A stretch of 33,122 nucleotides of DNA from JAFGPJ01 sp964439135. Its GTDB lineage: Bacteria; Planctomycetota; Phycisphaerae; Sedimentisphaerales; Anaerobacaceae. Positions 1 through 7,681 of the stretch are shown here, one piece after another. The stretch covers positions 1-33,122 of the forward strand of contig CAYTNN010000018.1 in assembly GCA_964439135.1 (NCBI GenBank), given 5' to 3'. The position numbers were made by a program, and so were the translations under genes. The notes below the pieces were generated by a model. It saw only the letters and a program-made list of their open reading frames with translations, was not told where the DNA came from and ran no database searches. Each line of letters begins with the position of its first letter. The stretch's first letter is position 1.

Positions 1-131
1 AAAAAACAAACCCAATTCAAAGCCAAACAAAGCCAATCTTATTTAGCCCCCAGATGCTCTGGGGGTTGAAAGGGCTATTTGAAAAAACAAACCCAATCAT
101 ATTTAGCCCCCAGATTGCTCTGGGGGTTGAA
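1..131. repeat. Two direct repeats, each with a short perfect hairpin
   Basis: Two copies of a unit that begins AAAAAACAAACCCAAT and ends in a hairpin followed by TTGAAA. In copy 1 the stem CCCCCAGA/TCTGGGGG (47-54 with 58-65) closes a TGC loop. In copy 2 the same stem (107-114 with 119-126) closes a TTGC loop. The stem is identical while the spacer differs: copy 1 has extra sequence between the AACCCAAT box and the hairpin. There is no T-run after either stem, so these are not ordinary intrinsic terminators. They could be an interspersed repeat family or the edge of a longer array. Confidence 0.6.
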
Positions 132-319
132 AAATCAGGCTCTGCAGCGTAGCTGGGCCGATATACTTGGACTAACTTGGGTTAAATAGGAAATACTGGT
201 GAATACGCTGAAGCACTTAGAAGATTGTGATTTCTACAACAAATTCAATGAAAGGAAGGCCAATATACATTCAAACAGCCTTTTTTAGAAACGAATAGGG
301 TAACTCTGTCTATACAAAT

Positions 320-361
320 CCCCTGCCTTTCGGAGGATTAGGGGGGGTAGTAAGGCAGGGG
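320..361. repeat. REP-like inverted repeat
   Basis: A 10-bp perfect stem, CCCCTGCCTT (320-329) with AAGGCAGGGG (352-361), encloses 22 bases that include a run of seven G. It lies in gene-free DNA. The shape resembles small dispersed palindromes; no transposase is adjacent. Confidence 0.45.
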
Positions 362-699
362 CTTAGAAAGGTTGCAAATTTAGAACTCGTTATATACCGG
401 CATTAGCTTGATACAAATGACCAAAATCTTTTCCACCGCTCCTCCAGGAATCAAGCATTAAATGATTATGCCATGTTGTTCAAAGCTCGTCAATACAATA
501 GTCCTATAAAAACGTATATATTTCAAATAATATTAATTATGCTTTGCTTGTTATATTTCCCGAAACAATGCTCTCTTTATTCGTTGGTGAACTGGTTCAT
601 CATCAGATTCGGTCGGATTCCGGCCGGCTTATCAAATTGTAGAGCAATAGCTTATTAGGTAAAAAAGGAGATGTATTAGGATATTACTATCCGCAGGAA

Positions 700-774
700 T
701 CGGGGAGACAAGATTTGAACTTGCGACCTCTGCGTCCCGAACGCAGCGCTCTGGCCAAACTGAGCTACTCCCCG
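700..774 (-). tRNA. tRNA-Pro (anticodon CGG)
   Basis: On the minus strand the sequence folds as a full cloverleaf. The acceptor stem is CGGGGAG/CTCCCCG with discriminator A. The D arm is GCTC…GAGC. The anticodon stem is CTGCG/CGCAG around loop TTCGGGA, giving anticodon CGG (plus-strand 737-739). The T arm is GCAAG-TTCAAAT-CTTGT with one G-U pair. The C at the first acceptor position and the CTGCGTTCGGGACGCAG arm are typical of bacterial proline tRNAs. The 3' CCA is not encoded (ATT follows), so CCA must be added after transcription. Confidence 0.95.
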
Positions 775-820
775 GTCAAACCGAATTGTGAATATAGCAC
801 ATCTATTGCTGTCATGCAAG

Positions 821-3190
821 CTATAATAAATTTATTGGATCGATATCTATCGCGACTTTCACGGCAGGGCGGATGGGAGGCTCGGTCCGCAGGCGGGAAA
901 ACAGCCGCTGTATGGTCGTCGCTTCGGGAGCCTGGATGATTATTTGCATTCTGTGGAAACGCTGGATTCGGCTGATCACGGCCGGCATCGGGCCGCGAAC
1001 TGTCACTTCCAGAGCTTCCCGCTCGATAATCCGGTCTATTCTATTACGCATTTGCCTGGATGCAGCGTCAAGTTTGTCAAATTTCATGTCACGCAATCCG
1101 ACCACGGCCAAACGCCAGAAGGGCGGCAAATTGCAGGCCCTGCGATGCTTCAATTCCTCCCTGACGAAACCATCGAAATCCCCGGCGACGGCAAATCTTA
1201 TCGCCGGCTGGTTGGCTAAAAATGTCTGGACGAAGACCGTCCCCTTTTTCGCGGAACGTCCCGCCCGCCCGGCCACCTGGGAAATCAACTGGAAGGTTCG
1301 TTCGTTCGCCCTGAAATCCGGCAGGTACAAACAGGTATCCGCACTGATGATACCGACCAGGGTGACATTAGGAAAATGCAGACCCTTTGCCAGAATTTGC
1401 GTGCCGGCTAATACATCGATCCTGCCCTCGCCGAAATCCTGGAGGAGCCGGTAGTAGTTCTTGCTCGCCATTGAATCGCTGTCAATTCGCGAGATGCGGG
1501 CATCGGGGAATTTCTTAGCCAGTTCCTCTTCGAGCCGCTGAGAACCAAGCCCGATCATGGCGAATCTTTTGCCGCACAGGGGACATTTTTCGGGCACCAG
1601 CGTTTGCGCCAGGCAATAGTGGCAGATTGCATAGCCGTAATTCATGTGCTCGCCCGTGACTGTTCGCATTCGCTTGTAGCGGGGGGCTTTAGATTTGTGA
1701 AAGGTCAGGGTGACATCGCAGTTGCGGCAGTGCAGCGTGTGCTTACAGGAAGGGCAGAATACGAAATTGCTGTAGCCTCGCCGGTTCAGGAGCAAAATTG
1801 CCTGCTCCTTTTTAGCGATGGTTTCGGTCAATTGCCTGGCCAACGGCTCGCTGATCAGGTTCATGCCCTTTTGCGTAATTTCTCCCTGCCTTAAATCGAT
1901 AAGCCTCATCTGCGGCATCGGCAGGTCCATTACTCTTCTGGGCAGATTCAGCAGGGTAAAATGTTTTTTGCTCTGGCAATTCGTCAGCATTTCCAGTGAG
2001 GGGGTGGCACTGCCTAAAATACAATGTGCATTTGAGAGTTGTGCTCGCTTAATCGCCACGTCTCTGCCGTTGTATCGCGGTGCTGTGTCCTGCTTGTAGC
2101 TGGGCTCGTGCTCTTCATCAACGACAATCAGGCCAAGATTCGCCAAAGGGGCAAAGACCGCCGAGCGAGCACCGATAACAACTTGGGCTTCGCCTGATTT
2201 GATTTTCTGCCACTGCACGTTGCGTTGGGCAGCGGTGAGTCCCGAATGCATCACAGCTATTTTCTCGAACCGTTCATTAAATCGCTGAACCGTCTGTGCC
2301 GTAAGAGCAATTTCGGGAAGCAGCACGATGGCACTTTTGCCCATTTGAAGAACCTTTTGGATTGCCCTTATGTATAGCTCGGTTTTGCCGCTGTCGGTTA
2401 CACCATACAAGAGCGTGACACCAAATTTATCCGAAGCGATTTGAACCTTGATCGAGTCGAGCGCCTTTCGCTGGTCCTCGTTTAGCAGAATGTGACCTTC
2501 CTGTTTGATAGATATCCCTTTCGGGATGGCGGGCAGGGATTTTAATATTGTCTTATGGGTGATTTTGAGCAGGTGCTTTTCAGCCAGTCTTTTGAGCGGT
2601 TCCCTGCCGCAGCCGACCTCATTCACAAGACTTTGCAGTTCCATTGCCGAATCCGGGCCGAGAGCCTGCCGTTCCATAAGGTGTTTAATGATATGCTTTT
2701 GTTTTTTGCCCTTCAATTCGTCGATTGTTTTTTCTGCTTCAGCGGCACCGATTTTCAGAAAAACGTATTGCAGTGTTTTAACGCCGGCCCCTTTCTTGAC
2801 CGCCGCCGGCACCATCGCCGCCAGGACCTGACCGAGAGGGCAAACATAATAGCCGCTGATCCACCGGGCCAAATCCATCAGCTCGGCGTTCAACAACGGC
2901 TCTTTATCTATCACATTGGTTACTGTTTTCAGCCTATGCACTTTATTGTGTGCGGCGAAGGAATTTTCAACGGGAATATCGGTTTCGACACAGAATCCTT
3001 TTTCCAGTTTGTTTTTTCTCCCGAACGGAACCTCAACCCGCTGTCCAATCCGGATCGGCCATATCTCATCCGGCACCCCATAGTCAAATTCCATATCAGC
3101 CGCCGACTCGAACGCTACGCGGATAATATGCCGGCAGGGCGGTTGCTCGGTTTCTTCAGCAAACAAATTTTTAGTTTTGTATTTAGTCAT
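821..3190 (-). CDS. priA: Primosomal protein N' (replication restart helicase PriA)
   Basis: PriA is a DEAH-type 3'-5' DNA helicase that recognises stalled forks and reloads the replicative helicase. The 789-aa product shows the family's N-terminal DNA-binding region (about 20-130), Walker A GVTDSGKT (263-270), Walker B DEEH (358-361), the GSATPS motif (393-398) and the helicase motif VAGRAGR (639-645). Eight zinc-binding cysteines sit at about 479, 482, 488, 491, 523, 526, 536 and 539. Between cysteines 4 and 5 there is an extra stretch of roughly 18 residues compared with E. coli PriA as I remember it. The ATG at 3190 lacks a clear ribosome-binding site, so the start is slightly uncertain. 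It lies 66 bp downstream of the M14 hydrolase gene on the same strand. Confidence 0.96.
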   Translation of the reverse strand: MTKYKTKNLFAEETEQPPCRHIIRVAFESAADMEFDYGVPDEIWPIRIGQRVEVPFGRKNKLEKGFCVETDIPVENSFAAHNKVHRLKTVTNVIDKEPLLNAELMDLARWISGYYVCPLGQVLAAMVPAAVKKGAGVKTLQYVFLKIGAAEAEKTIDELKGKKQKHIIKHLMERQALGPDSAMELQSLVNEVGCGREPLKRLAEKHLLKITHKTILKSLPAIPKGISIKQEGHILLNEDQRKALDSIKVQIASDKFGVTLLYGVTDSGKTELYIRAIQKVLQMGKSAIVLLPEIALTAQTVQRFNERFEKIAVMHSGLTAAQRNVQWQKIKSGEAQVVIGARSAVFAPLANLGLIVVDEEHEPSYKQDTAPRYNGRDVAIKRAQLSNAHCILGSATPSLEMLTNCQSKKHFTLLNLPRRVMDLPMPQMRLIDLRQGEITQKGMNLISEPLARQLTETIAKKEQAILLLNRRGYSNFVFCPSCKHTLHCRNCDVTLTFHKSKAPRYKRMRTVTGEHMNYGYAICHYCLAQTLVPEKCPLCGKRFAMIGLGSQRLEEELAKKFPDARISRIDSDSMASKNYYRLLQDFGEGRIDVLAGTQILAKGLHFPNVTLVGIISADTCLYLPDFRANERTFQLISQVAGRAGRSAKKGTVFVQTFLANQPAIRFAVAGDFDGFVREELKHRRACNLPPFWRLAVVGLRDMKFDKLDAASRQMRNRIDRIIEREALEVTVRGPMPAVISRIQRFHRMQIIIQAPEATTIQRLFSRLRTEPPIRPAVKVAIDIDPINLL

Positions 3191-3256
3191 CTGGTTATCT
3201 GAGGCAAAACCGCGGCGAAATATTGAGCATTGCGGTTTTTTGCTGAGTTTCGAGTT

Positions 3257-4237
3257 TCAAAAGACACCGAAAGCCATGACCGGCGCGCCGGGAAACGCGA
3301 CGGAAAAATCCGAGTGTCCCAACATGACGCCGTCCTGCTTACAAAGTAACGTATCCTGTAATTTTCCAAAAGCGTTATAAATTTTTGCCACCGCCCGGTC
3401 TTTTTCGACGAGTTCGCCCGGCCGGGTCAGGAATCTGATGATCCCGCTGGCCGAGCTGACAGGCAGTGATGAAAACTTCAGAGTTTTGCCTTTTGCCGCC
3501 TGGGGAGCCTGGTATGCGAAGTCCTCGGCTGGTTTTGCGATCATTTCCAGGTAAGCCAGAATCCTCATGATCGATTTCACGCCGTACTCCACGTTCTTTT
3601 CGTTCACGATATACGATTCTCCCAGCTCGATGGTCAGGGCGGGAATATCGTGTTCGAGCAGACTATGAGAAAAAGATCCCTTGACCTCCTCGGTCTCCTG
3701 AACGAGAAGAAAGCCCGACTCCCCGGCGACCTTCTTCGTCTGTTCATAGGCCTTTTTATGAGCACTGCCCGGATTCGGGTCGAGGACGGTATAGGGAATC
3801 GACTTCATCCAATCATTGTGCAGGTCCAGCACCAAAGTGGGATTGGTTTCTTTAATGGTTGAAAATATTTTGTCTGCGATTCTTTCGGCAACAGAGCCGA
3901 TCTTATCGCCCGGAAAAGAACGATTGAGGTCTTCTTTGCTCAACGTAATGTTTCTGCTGGCCGTCTCGAAGCCGATGGGATTCATCAGCGGGAAGGCATA
4001 CAGCGAGCCGCACAGAAGCGGCTGTCTTCTTATGACCTTGAACACTTCCTGAATGGTGACGATACCGGTAACCTCATCGCCATGGATACAGCCGGTTAGC
4101 CAGACCACCGGGCCGGGATTCGAACTTTCAACCGCCATAAAGGGCATTCGTCTCCGGGACAAATCCGAACCGGTCAAAATTTTCAAAAACGAATATTTTA
4201 CCTTCTGCAGATTGTCTTTGTTTTTAGTTGTGTTCAA
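3257..4237 (-). CDS. Succinylglutamate desuccinylase/aspartoacylase-family zinc hydrolase (M14-like)
   Basis: This 326-aa protein belongs to the zinc-dependent M14 carboxypeptidase clan, AstE/AspA branch, which cleaves N-acyl amino acids or related amides. The expected ligands are visible: H52 and E55 in GCIHGDEVTG, H140 in VLDLHND, the substrate-site block LNRSFPGD (104-111), and TIELGE (202-207) with the probable catalytic Glu. The last ~75 residues (PGELVEKDRAVAKIYN…) look like the small C-terminal beta domain of this family. The substrate cannot be read from sequence, and no arginine-succinyltransferase genes are nearby, so I do not call it astE. The start codon is TTG at 4237 behind an A/G-rich stretch; the next in-frame ATG is 30 residues in and would remove the first strand. 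Confidence 0.85.
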   Translation of the reverse strand: MNTTKNKDNLQKVKYSFLKILTGSDLSRRRMPFMAVESSNPGPVVWLTGCIHGDEVTGIVTIQEVFKVIRRQPLLCGSLYAFPLMNPIGFETASRNITLSKEDLNRSFPGDKIGSVAERIADKIFSTIKETNPTLVLDLHNDWMKSIPYTVLDPNPGSAHKKAYEQTKKVAGESGFLLVQETEEVKGSFSHSLLEHDIPALTIELGESYIVNEKNVEYGVKSIMRILAYLEMIAKPAEDFAYQAPQAAKGKTLKFSSLPVSSASGIIRFLTRPGELVEKDRAVAKIYNAFGKLQDTLLCKQDGVMLGHSDFSVAFPGAPVMAFGVF

Positions 4238-4299
4238 TGTTTCTTCTCTTCCATATTCGCAAACATACTATCGATTCGGTATTTATTTATCATCACCTT

Positions 4300-4839
4300 T
4301 TAGATTTGCCTTTTTTTCCCTTTTTCTTCGGTCAAATAGCCAAGCTGTGATTTTGATTTTTTAGTTGGCATTACCATTTCCGACAATACCTTGAAAACAA
4401 GCTTAAACTGCTCATCATATTGACGTTCCATTGCCTCAATTTTTCGCCGAAGTGCTTTATTGCCGGCCAATATTTCGCGCAGCTTGACGAAAGTTCGCAT
4501 GATTGCGATATTAACTTCAACAGCCCGTTTGCTCCGAAGAACACTCGACAACATAGCAACACCTTGCTCCGTAAAAGCACGCGGTGGATATCGGTGACCG
4601 CCCCAACTTGAGGTGCCAAAATGGAACCTCAAGTTTTCAAATTCCTTTCTATTTAATTTGAACATAAAATCTTCAGGGAAACGGTCAATATTACGACTGA
4701 CCGCTCGATTCAATAACTTGGTTTCGACACCGTAAAGTTGTGCCAAGTCTCTATCCAAAAGAACCTTATGTCCACGAATCAAATAGATGCATTGCTTTAT
4801 TCTCTCGATAGGAATCATTGAATTTGTATTATCAGGCAT
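4300..4839 (-). CDS. ORF6N-domain protein
   Basis: A 179-aa protein whose residues ~9-105 match the ORF6N domain. Key blocks are IYLIRGHKVLLDRDLAQLYGV, LNRAVSRNIDRFPEDFMF and PPRAFTEQGVAMLSSVL. The domain was first recognised in phage antirepressor-like proteins and is thought to bind DNA; it is also common as a stand-alone chromosomal gene. The C-terminal third is a lysine-rich predicted coiled coil (LREILAGNKALRRKIEAMERQ). No phage genes surround it. A 17-bp perfect palindrome lies about 35 bp upstream of its start (see 4874-4890), suggesting autoregulation. There is no clear ribosome-binding site before the ATG. The cellular role is unknown. Confidence 0.85.
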   Translation of the reverse strand: MPDNTNSMIPIERIKQCIYLIRGHKVLLDRDLAQLYGVETKLLNRAVSRNIDRFPEDFMFKLNRKEFENLRFHFGTSSWGGHRYPPRAFTEQGVAMLSSVLRSKRAVEVNIAIMRTFVKLREILAGNKALRRKIEAMERQYDEQFKLVFKVLSEMVMPTKKSKSQLGYLTEEKGKKRQI

Positions 4840-4873
4840 TTTTTAAGCGATACGGAATTTGTTTGTATCTTGA

Positions 4874-4890
4874 GGTCACAAATTGTGACC
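4874..4890. promoter_or_regulatory. Perfect palindrome upstream of the ORF6N gene; candidate operator
   Basis: GGTCACAA-A-TTGTGACC is a perfect 8-bp-arm palindrome with a one-base centre. It lies 35 bp upstream of the ORF6N start, in the small gap before the CGGC-domain gene. The position and symmetry fit a dimeric repressor site, possibly bound by the ORF6N protein itself. No T-run follows on either strand, so it is not a terminator. The operator role is inference. Confidence 0.5.
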
Positions 4891-4929
4891 ACCTCTTCCG
4901 ATGTTACGGTATTGAGCATCAAATTTTAT

Positions 4930-5367
4930 TTATTCAACATCCTTATTGGTGTCATATAAGCCGGCTTTTCGCCTCATTTCCGATTTCTCATCGATATACG
5001 TATCCCCACGTACGTCCAGCCCAAGCTTTGTGATCAGGCTCTTAAGATAATCAAGGTGCGGGCACGGCGACGAATGGTAATTATCTTTGGTTATGCAGGA
5101 AGACAGTTGCACGACGATTCGATCTTTTGTTACTGCTTCGTTCTTTTTGATCTGCCGGATTAGATTGCTCAGCTTACGATGGACCGCCCGGCCGCAGCAG
5201 CCGCCGCATGTCATACTTAGCATGCGGTACGTCTTGTCTTTGGGGTATTCGGCAAAACCGCCCGTGCGTTCGTTAAATGCTCTCTCGCAGTTGTAGCCGG
5301 AGCAGCGTTCTTTGACGATATGGCACTGCACGATGACGATGTAGTCTTTGTTCTTCAAATCTATCAT
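4930..5367 (-). CDS. CGGC-domain cysteine-rich protein
   Basis: A 145-aa soluble protein with the CGGC-domain layout. It has an N-terminal strand IVIVQCHIVKERCSG with Cys15, Cys22 and Cys27, a CGGCCGR block (54-60), and later Cys91 and Cys102 in SSCITKDNYHSSPCPHLD. CGGC proteins are predicted metal or redox binders found in anaerobes; no biochemical role is established that I know of. The ATG at 5367 has only a weak upstream purine stretch. It ends about 90 bp before the ORF6N start and begins 40 bp after the LhgO stop, so it may be co-transcribed with lhgO. Confidence 0.8.
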   Translation of the reverse strand: MIDLKNKDYIVIVQCHIVKERCSGYNCERAFNERTGGFAEYPKDKTYRMLSMTCGGCCGRAVHRKLSNLIRQIKKNEAVTKDRIVVQLSSCITKDNYHSSPCPHLDYLKSLITKLGLDVRGDTYIDEKSEMRRKAGLYDTNKDVE

Positions 5368-5407
5368 ATTTCAACTTTCTTCTGACTTTTATCGCTGTCA
5401 ATCAGCT

Positions 5408-6634
5408 CTAATCTTTGAGCTTAAAATAATCCGTGGCGATTTGATTTATAGTATCGCCGATGGCAAGCGATGCCGTCGCGGCCGGTGACGGTGCGTTCAG
5501 AACGTGAATGGAATTTCCTTTCCTTTCTATCTTGAAATCGTCGATCGGCCGGCCGTTCGGCTCAATCGCCTGGGCCCGCACGCCCGCCTTACAGGGCTTG
5601 ATATCTTCGTCCTGCAGCGACGGAATCAGCATTTGCAGTTGCCTGAGAAACAGTTTTCTGGAGAATACCCTGGCATATTCGCCCAATCCGTATCTCCAGT
5701 ATTTAAAGAACATTTTCCAGAGCCCGGGATAAGACAGGGCGTCCCATGAATCGGCCAGACTGAAATCGGTTTTACCGTAACCTTCCCGCTTGAATGAGAA
5801 GACTGCGTTCGGCCCGCACTCGACGTTGCCGGCAATCGTTCGTGTAAAATGAACGCCGAGGAAGGGCAGGGCCGGGTCCGGAACGGGATAGATCAGCCCT
5901 TTGACTTTCTCCTTCGCCTTTTCCGTCAGCTCATAATAATCACCGCGGAAGGGAACGATCCTCATCCCCGGTGCGACGTTGTCCATTTTTGCCACCCTGT
6001 CACACTGAAGGCCCGCACAGTTAATAATATACTTCGCGCCGAAAGATTCCTGATTTGTCACAACCTTCGTAAAGAAGTCGTGCTTATCAAGTGCTGTGAC
6101 CGTGTGCGAAGTCAGAACCTTATTGCCGTTGCTTTTTTTCTCTATAAGCCGGCTCAGCTTGTCTGTAACTTTGGTAAAATCAATAATTCCCGTGCCGGGC
6201 ACGTGTATGCCTTCGATGCCCTCGCAGGAAGGCTCAATTTCCTTTATTTGGTCCGGCCCGATTTTTTCAATACCCTCTATATTACTTTCAAGGCCGTTCT
6301 GGAAAATCATTTCAAGGTTGGCTAATTCCCTTTCCTTCGTTGCGACGATTATTTTCCCGCAAATCTTGTAGGGGATTTTATGCTTTTTGGCAAAGGCGAT
6401 AAGTTCTTTACCTCCTTTGATGCAGGTCTCGGCCTTATTTGAGCCGGGTTCGTAATACAGCCCGGAGTGGATAACGCCGGAATTGTGGCCCGTCTGATGT
6501 GTAGCGACTTTTTCCTCTTTTTCCAGCACGGCGATGCGAATCTCGGGATGGCTCAGCATAATCTTATATGCCGATGCCAAACCGATAATCCCGCCGCCGA
6601 TGACGACAATATCAAAATCAGTGCTTCCGTTCAT
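5408..6634 (-). CDS. lhgO: L-2-hydroxyglutarate oxidase
   Basis: This FAD-dependent enzyme of the DAO superfamily oxidises L-2-hydroxyglutarate to 2-oxoglutarate and in bacteria usually feeds electrons to the quinone pool. Taking the ATG at 6634 (408 aa), the dinucleotide-binding motif VVIGGGIIG is at about residues 9-18. The family signature HQTGHNSGVIHSG follows at 46-58, and GVRAQAIEPNG and the AIGDTI tail close the FAD domain. An in-frame TTG at 6649 would add five residues. I prefer the ATG because GGAA lies nine bases upstream. A strong promoter candidate ends about 42 bp upstream of the ATG. Confidence 0.92.
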   Translation of the reverse strand: MNGSTDFDIVVIGGGIIGLASAYKIMLSHPEIRIAVLEKEEKVATHQTGHNSGVIHSGLYYEPGSNKAETCIKGGKELIAFAKKHKIPYKICGKIIVATKERELANLEMIFQNGLESNIEGIEKIGPDQIKEIEPSCEGIEGIHVPGTGIIDFTKVTDKLSRLIEKKSNGNKVLTSHTVTALDKHDFFTKVVTNQESFGAKYIINCAGLQCDRVAKMDNVAPGMRIVPFRGDYYELTEKAKEKVKGLIYPVPDPALPFLGVHFTRTIAGNVECGPNAVFSFKREGYGKTDFSLADSWDALSYPGLWKMFFKYWRYGLGEYARVFSRKLFLRQLQMLIPSLQDEDIKPCKAGVRAQAIEPNGRPIDDFKIERKGNSIHVLNAPSPAATASLAIGDTINQIATDYFKLKD

Positions 6635-6675
6635 TACATCAGGTTCCAAGATTACAAATCATACTGTTGTCCGAT

Positions 6676-6704
6676 ACAATAACCGAAGCATCGTTGAGCG
6701 TCAA
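6676..6704 (-). promoter_or_regulatory. Sigma-70-type promoter for lhgO
   Basis: Read on the minus strand: -35 TTGACG (6699-6704), 17-bp spacer, -10 TATTGT (6676-6681). It predicts a leader of about 35 nt before the lhgO ATG. Both hexamers are close to consensus and the spacing is ideal; not tested. Confidence 0.55.
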
Positions 6705-6803
6705 TTGAGAACCACGCATCGATTGAGCTGATGAAGTGTGTGGAACTCGGTAAGATGCAAGGTGGGACTTGAGCGTAAGTTTAGAAAATCGTGTCAGATA
6801 CTG

Positions 6804-7484
6804 TTATAAATCCGGCACGATTTCGGGGTAGACCTGGCCTGACGAGTTGATTTTGAAGACGTAAATCAGCCCTTCTCTGAGTTTCCAATAGACTGCATTT
6901 CCATAAATTGCGTCGATATCGTATTCGACAAGCTTCTCGGTGTCATTCGCCAGCTCCCAGATTTCAGACCAGAACATTTTCCTGTGCTCTATCGGCAATG
7001 CCTCAAGCAGGTCCTTATATCTTTGCGGTTCGGCTCCCGGCTCCTCGATGGCAAAGCCTTCTGCAGGCGTCATTTTCTCGCCGTAGACCCTTCTCCAAAG
7101 GTACAATGCCCTTGTCCTGCCGTCCATGACCATTTTGCTGCCGAACTTTACGATCAGGGCGTCGAAATGGATTATATCGCCCGCGATTGTATATTCCTTC
7201 TCCAGAATTTTATTGAGCTTATTGTCTCTGGCCGTCTCAACGAACCGTATAGTCGTGAAAAGTTCCCCATCCTTCATTTCCTTGCCGATCACCTTGGCAT
7301 AACCGATCTGGTCCTCACGGCTAAGGTTGGTTAGCGCCTGCTTAAGCTCCTTATTCTCAGCCAGAAGCTCCTGGATCGTCGCAACCACCTTATACGGCGT
7401 ACGTCCCAGATAGGCCACCCCAGCAATCGCCGCCACGATAACAATCAGCGGCAAAAACTTCAGTTTTTTTCGCCCTTCAGCCAT
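6804..7484 (-). CDS. Membrane-anchored protein of unknown function
   Basis: I do not recognise this 226-aa protein. Residues ~9-26 (LKFLPLIVIVAAIAGVAYLG) form one transmembrane segment after a lysine-rich start, giving an N-in, C-out topology or an uncleaved signal anchor. A short heptad-like helix follows (ATIQELLAENKELKQAL, about 35-51), then a mixed alpha/beta globular part ending in YWKLREGLIYVFKINSSGQVYPEIVPDL. The ATG at 7484 is preceded by AAGGGATAA, an acceptable ribosome site. It lies between the pruA terminator and lhgO. It is probably an exported, membrane-tethered protein that self-assembles through the helix. Confidence 0.75.
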   Translation of the reverse strand: MAEGRKKLKFLPLIVIVAAIAGVAYLGRTPYKVVATIQELLAENKELKQALTNLSREDQIGYAKVIGKEMKDGELFTTIRFVETARDNKLNKILEKEYTIAGDIIHFDALIVKFGSKMVMDGRTRALYLWRRVYGEKMTPAEGFAIEEPGAEPQRYKDLLEALPIEHRKMFWSEIWELANDTEKLVEYDIDAIYGNAVYWKLREGLIYVFKINSSGQVYPEIVPDL

Positions 7485-7601
7485 TTATCCCTTTTCGTAG
7501 GCAAATCACAATTCTTATACCAAAACCTTCCTTTCCTACTCTATCATCGGCTCAGTGGCCCAAATCTCTAAACTTTTCACTGTCAGGCAGGGCCCCGCAA
7601 T

Positions 7602-7648
7602 AAAAAAAGCCGAAGGTGAAAGAGAGCGTGCTCTTTACCTTCGGCTTT
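7602..7648 (-). terminator. Intrinsic terminator after pruA
   Basis: On the minus strand a long, nearly perfect stem AAAGCCGAAGGT-(bulge)-AAAGAG pairs with CTCTTTACCTTCGGCTTT (7606-7648). It is followed by seven T (plus-strand A-run 7602-7608). It lies about 35 bp past the pruA stop and closes the rpsT-to-pruA block. Confidence 0.88.
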
Positions 7649-7681
7649 AGATTCTTTGCAAGTCTGCTATTATCGCATTGG

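Larger units (their letters stand above)
1..699. other. Gene-poor left end
   Basis: No convincing gene lies in this AT-rich stretch. It holds two hairpin-bearing direct repeats (1-131) and one longer inverted repeat (320-361), listed separately. A 61-codon open frame at 473-658 encodes a hydrophobic peptide, but it has no ribosome-binding site and no recognisable domain, so I do not call it. The window edge may cut off whatever gene the repeats belong to. Confidence 0.6.

Noticed and set aside
1..131. CRISPR array
   Set aside because: Only two units, unequal spacers, no cas genes; the unit is a hairpin-bearing direct repeat.
473..658. 61-codon hydrophobic plus-strand frame
   Set aside because: No ribosome site, AT-driven composition and no domain; likely chance.
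2555..3202. 215-codon plus-strand frame opposite priA
   Set aside because: Antisense to a well-supported gene; composition reflects priA codon structure.
4300..4839. Prophage suggested by the ORF6N gene
   Set aside because: No integrase, structural or lysis genes nearby, and ORF6N genes often stand alone.
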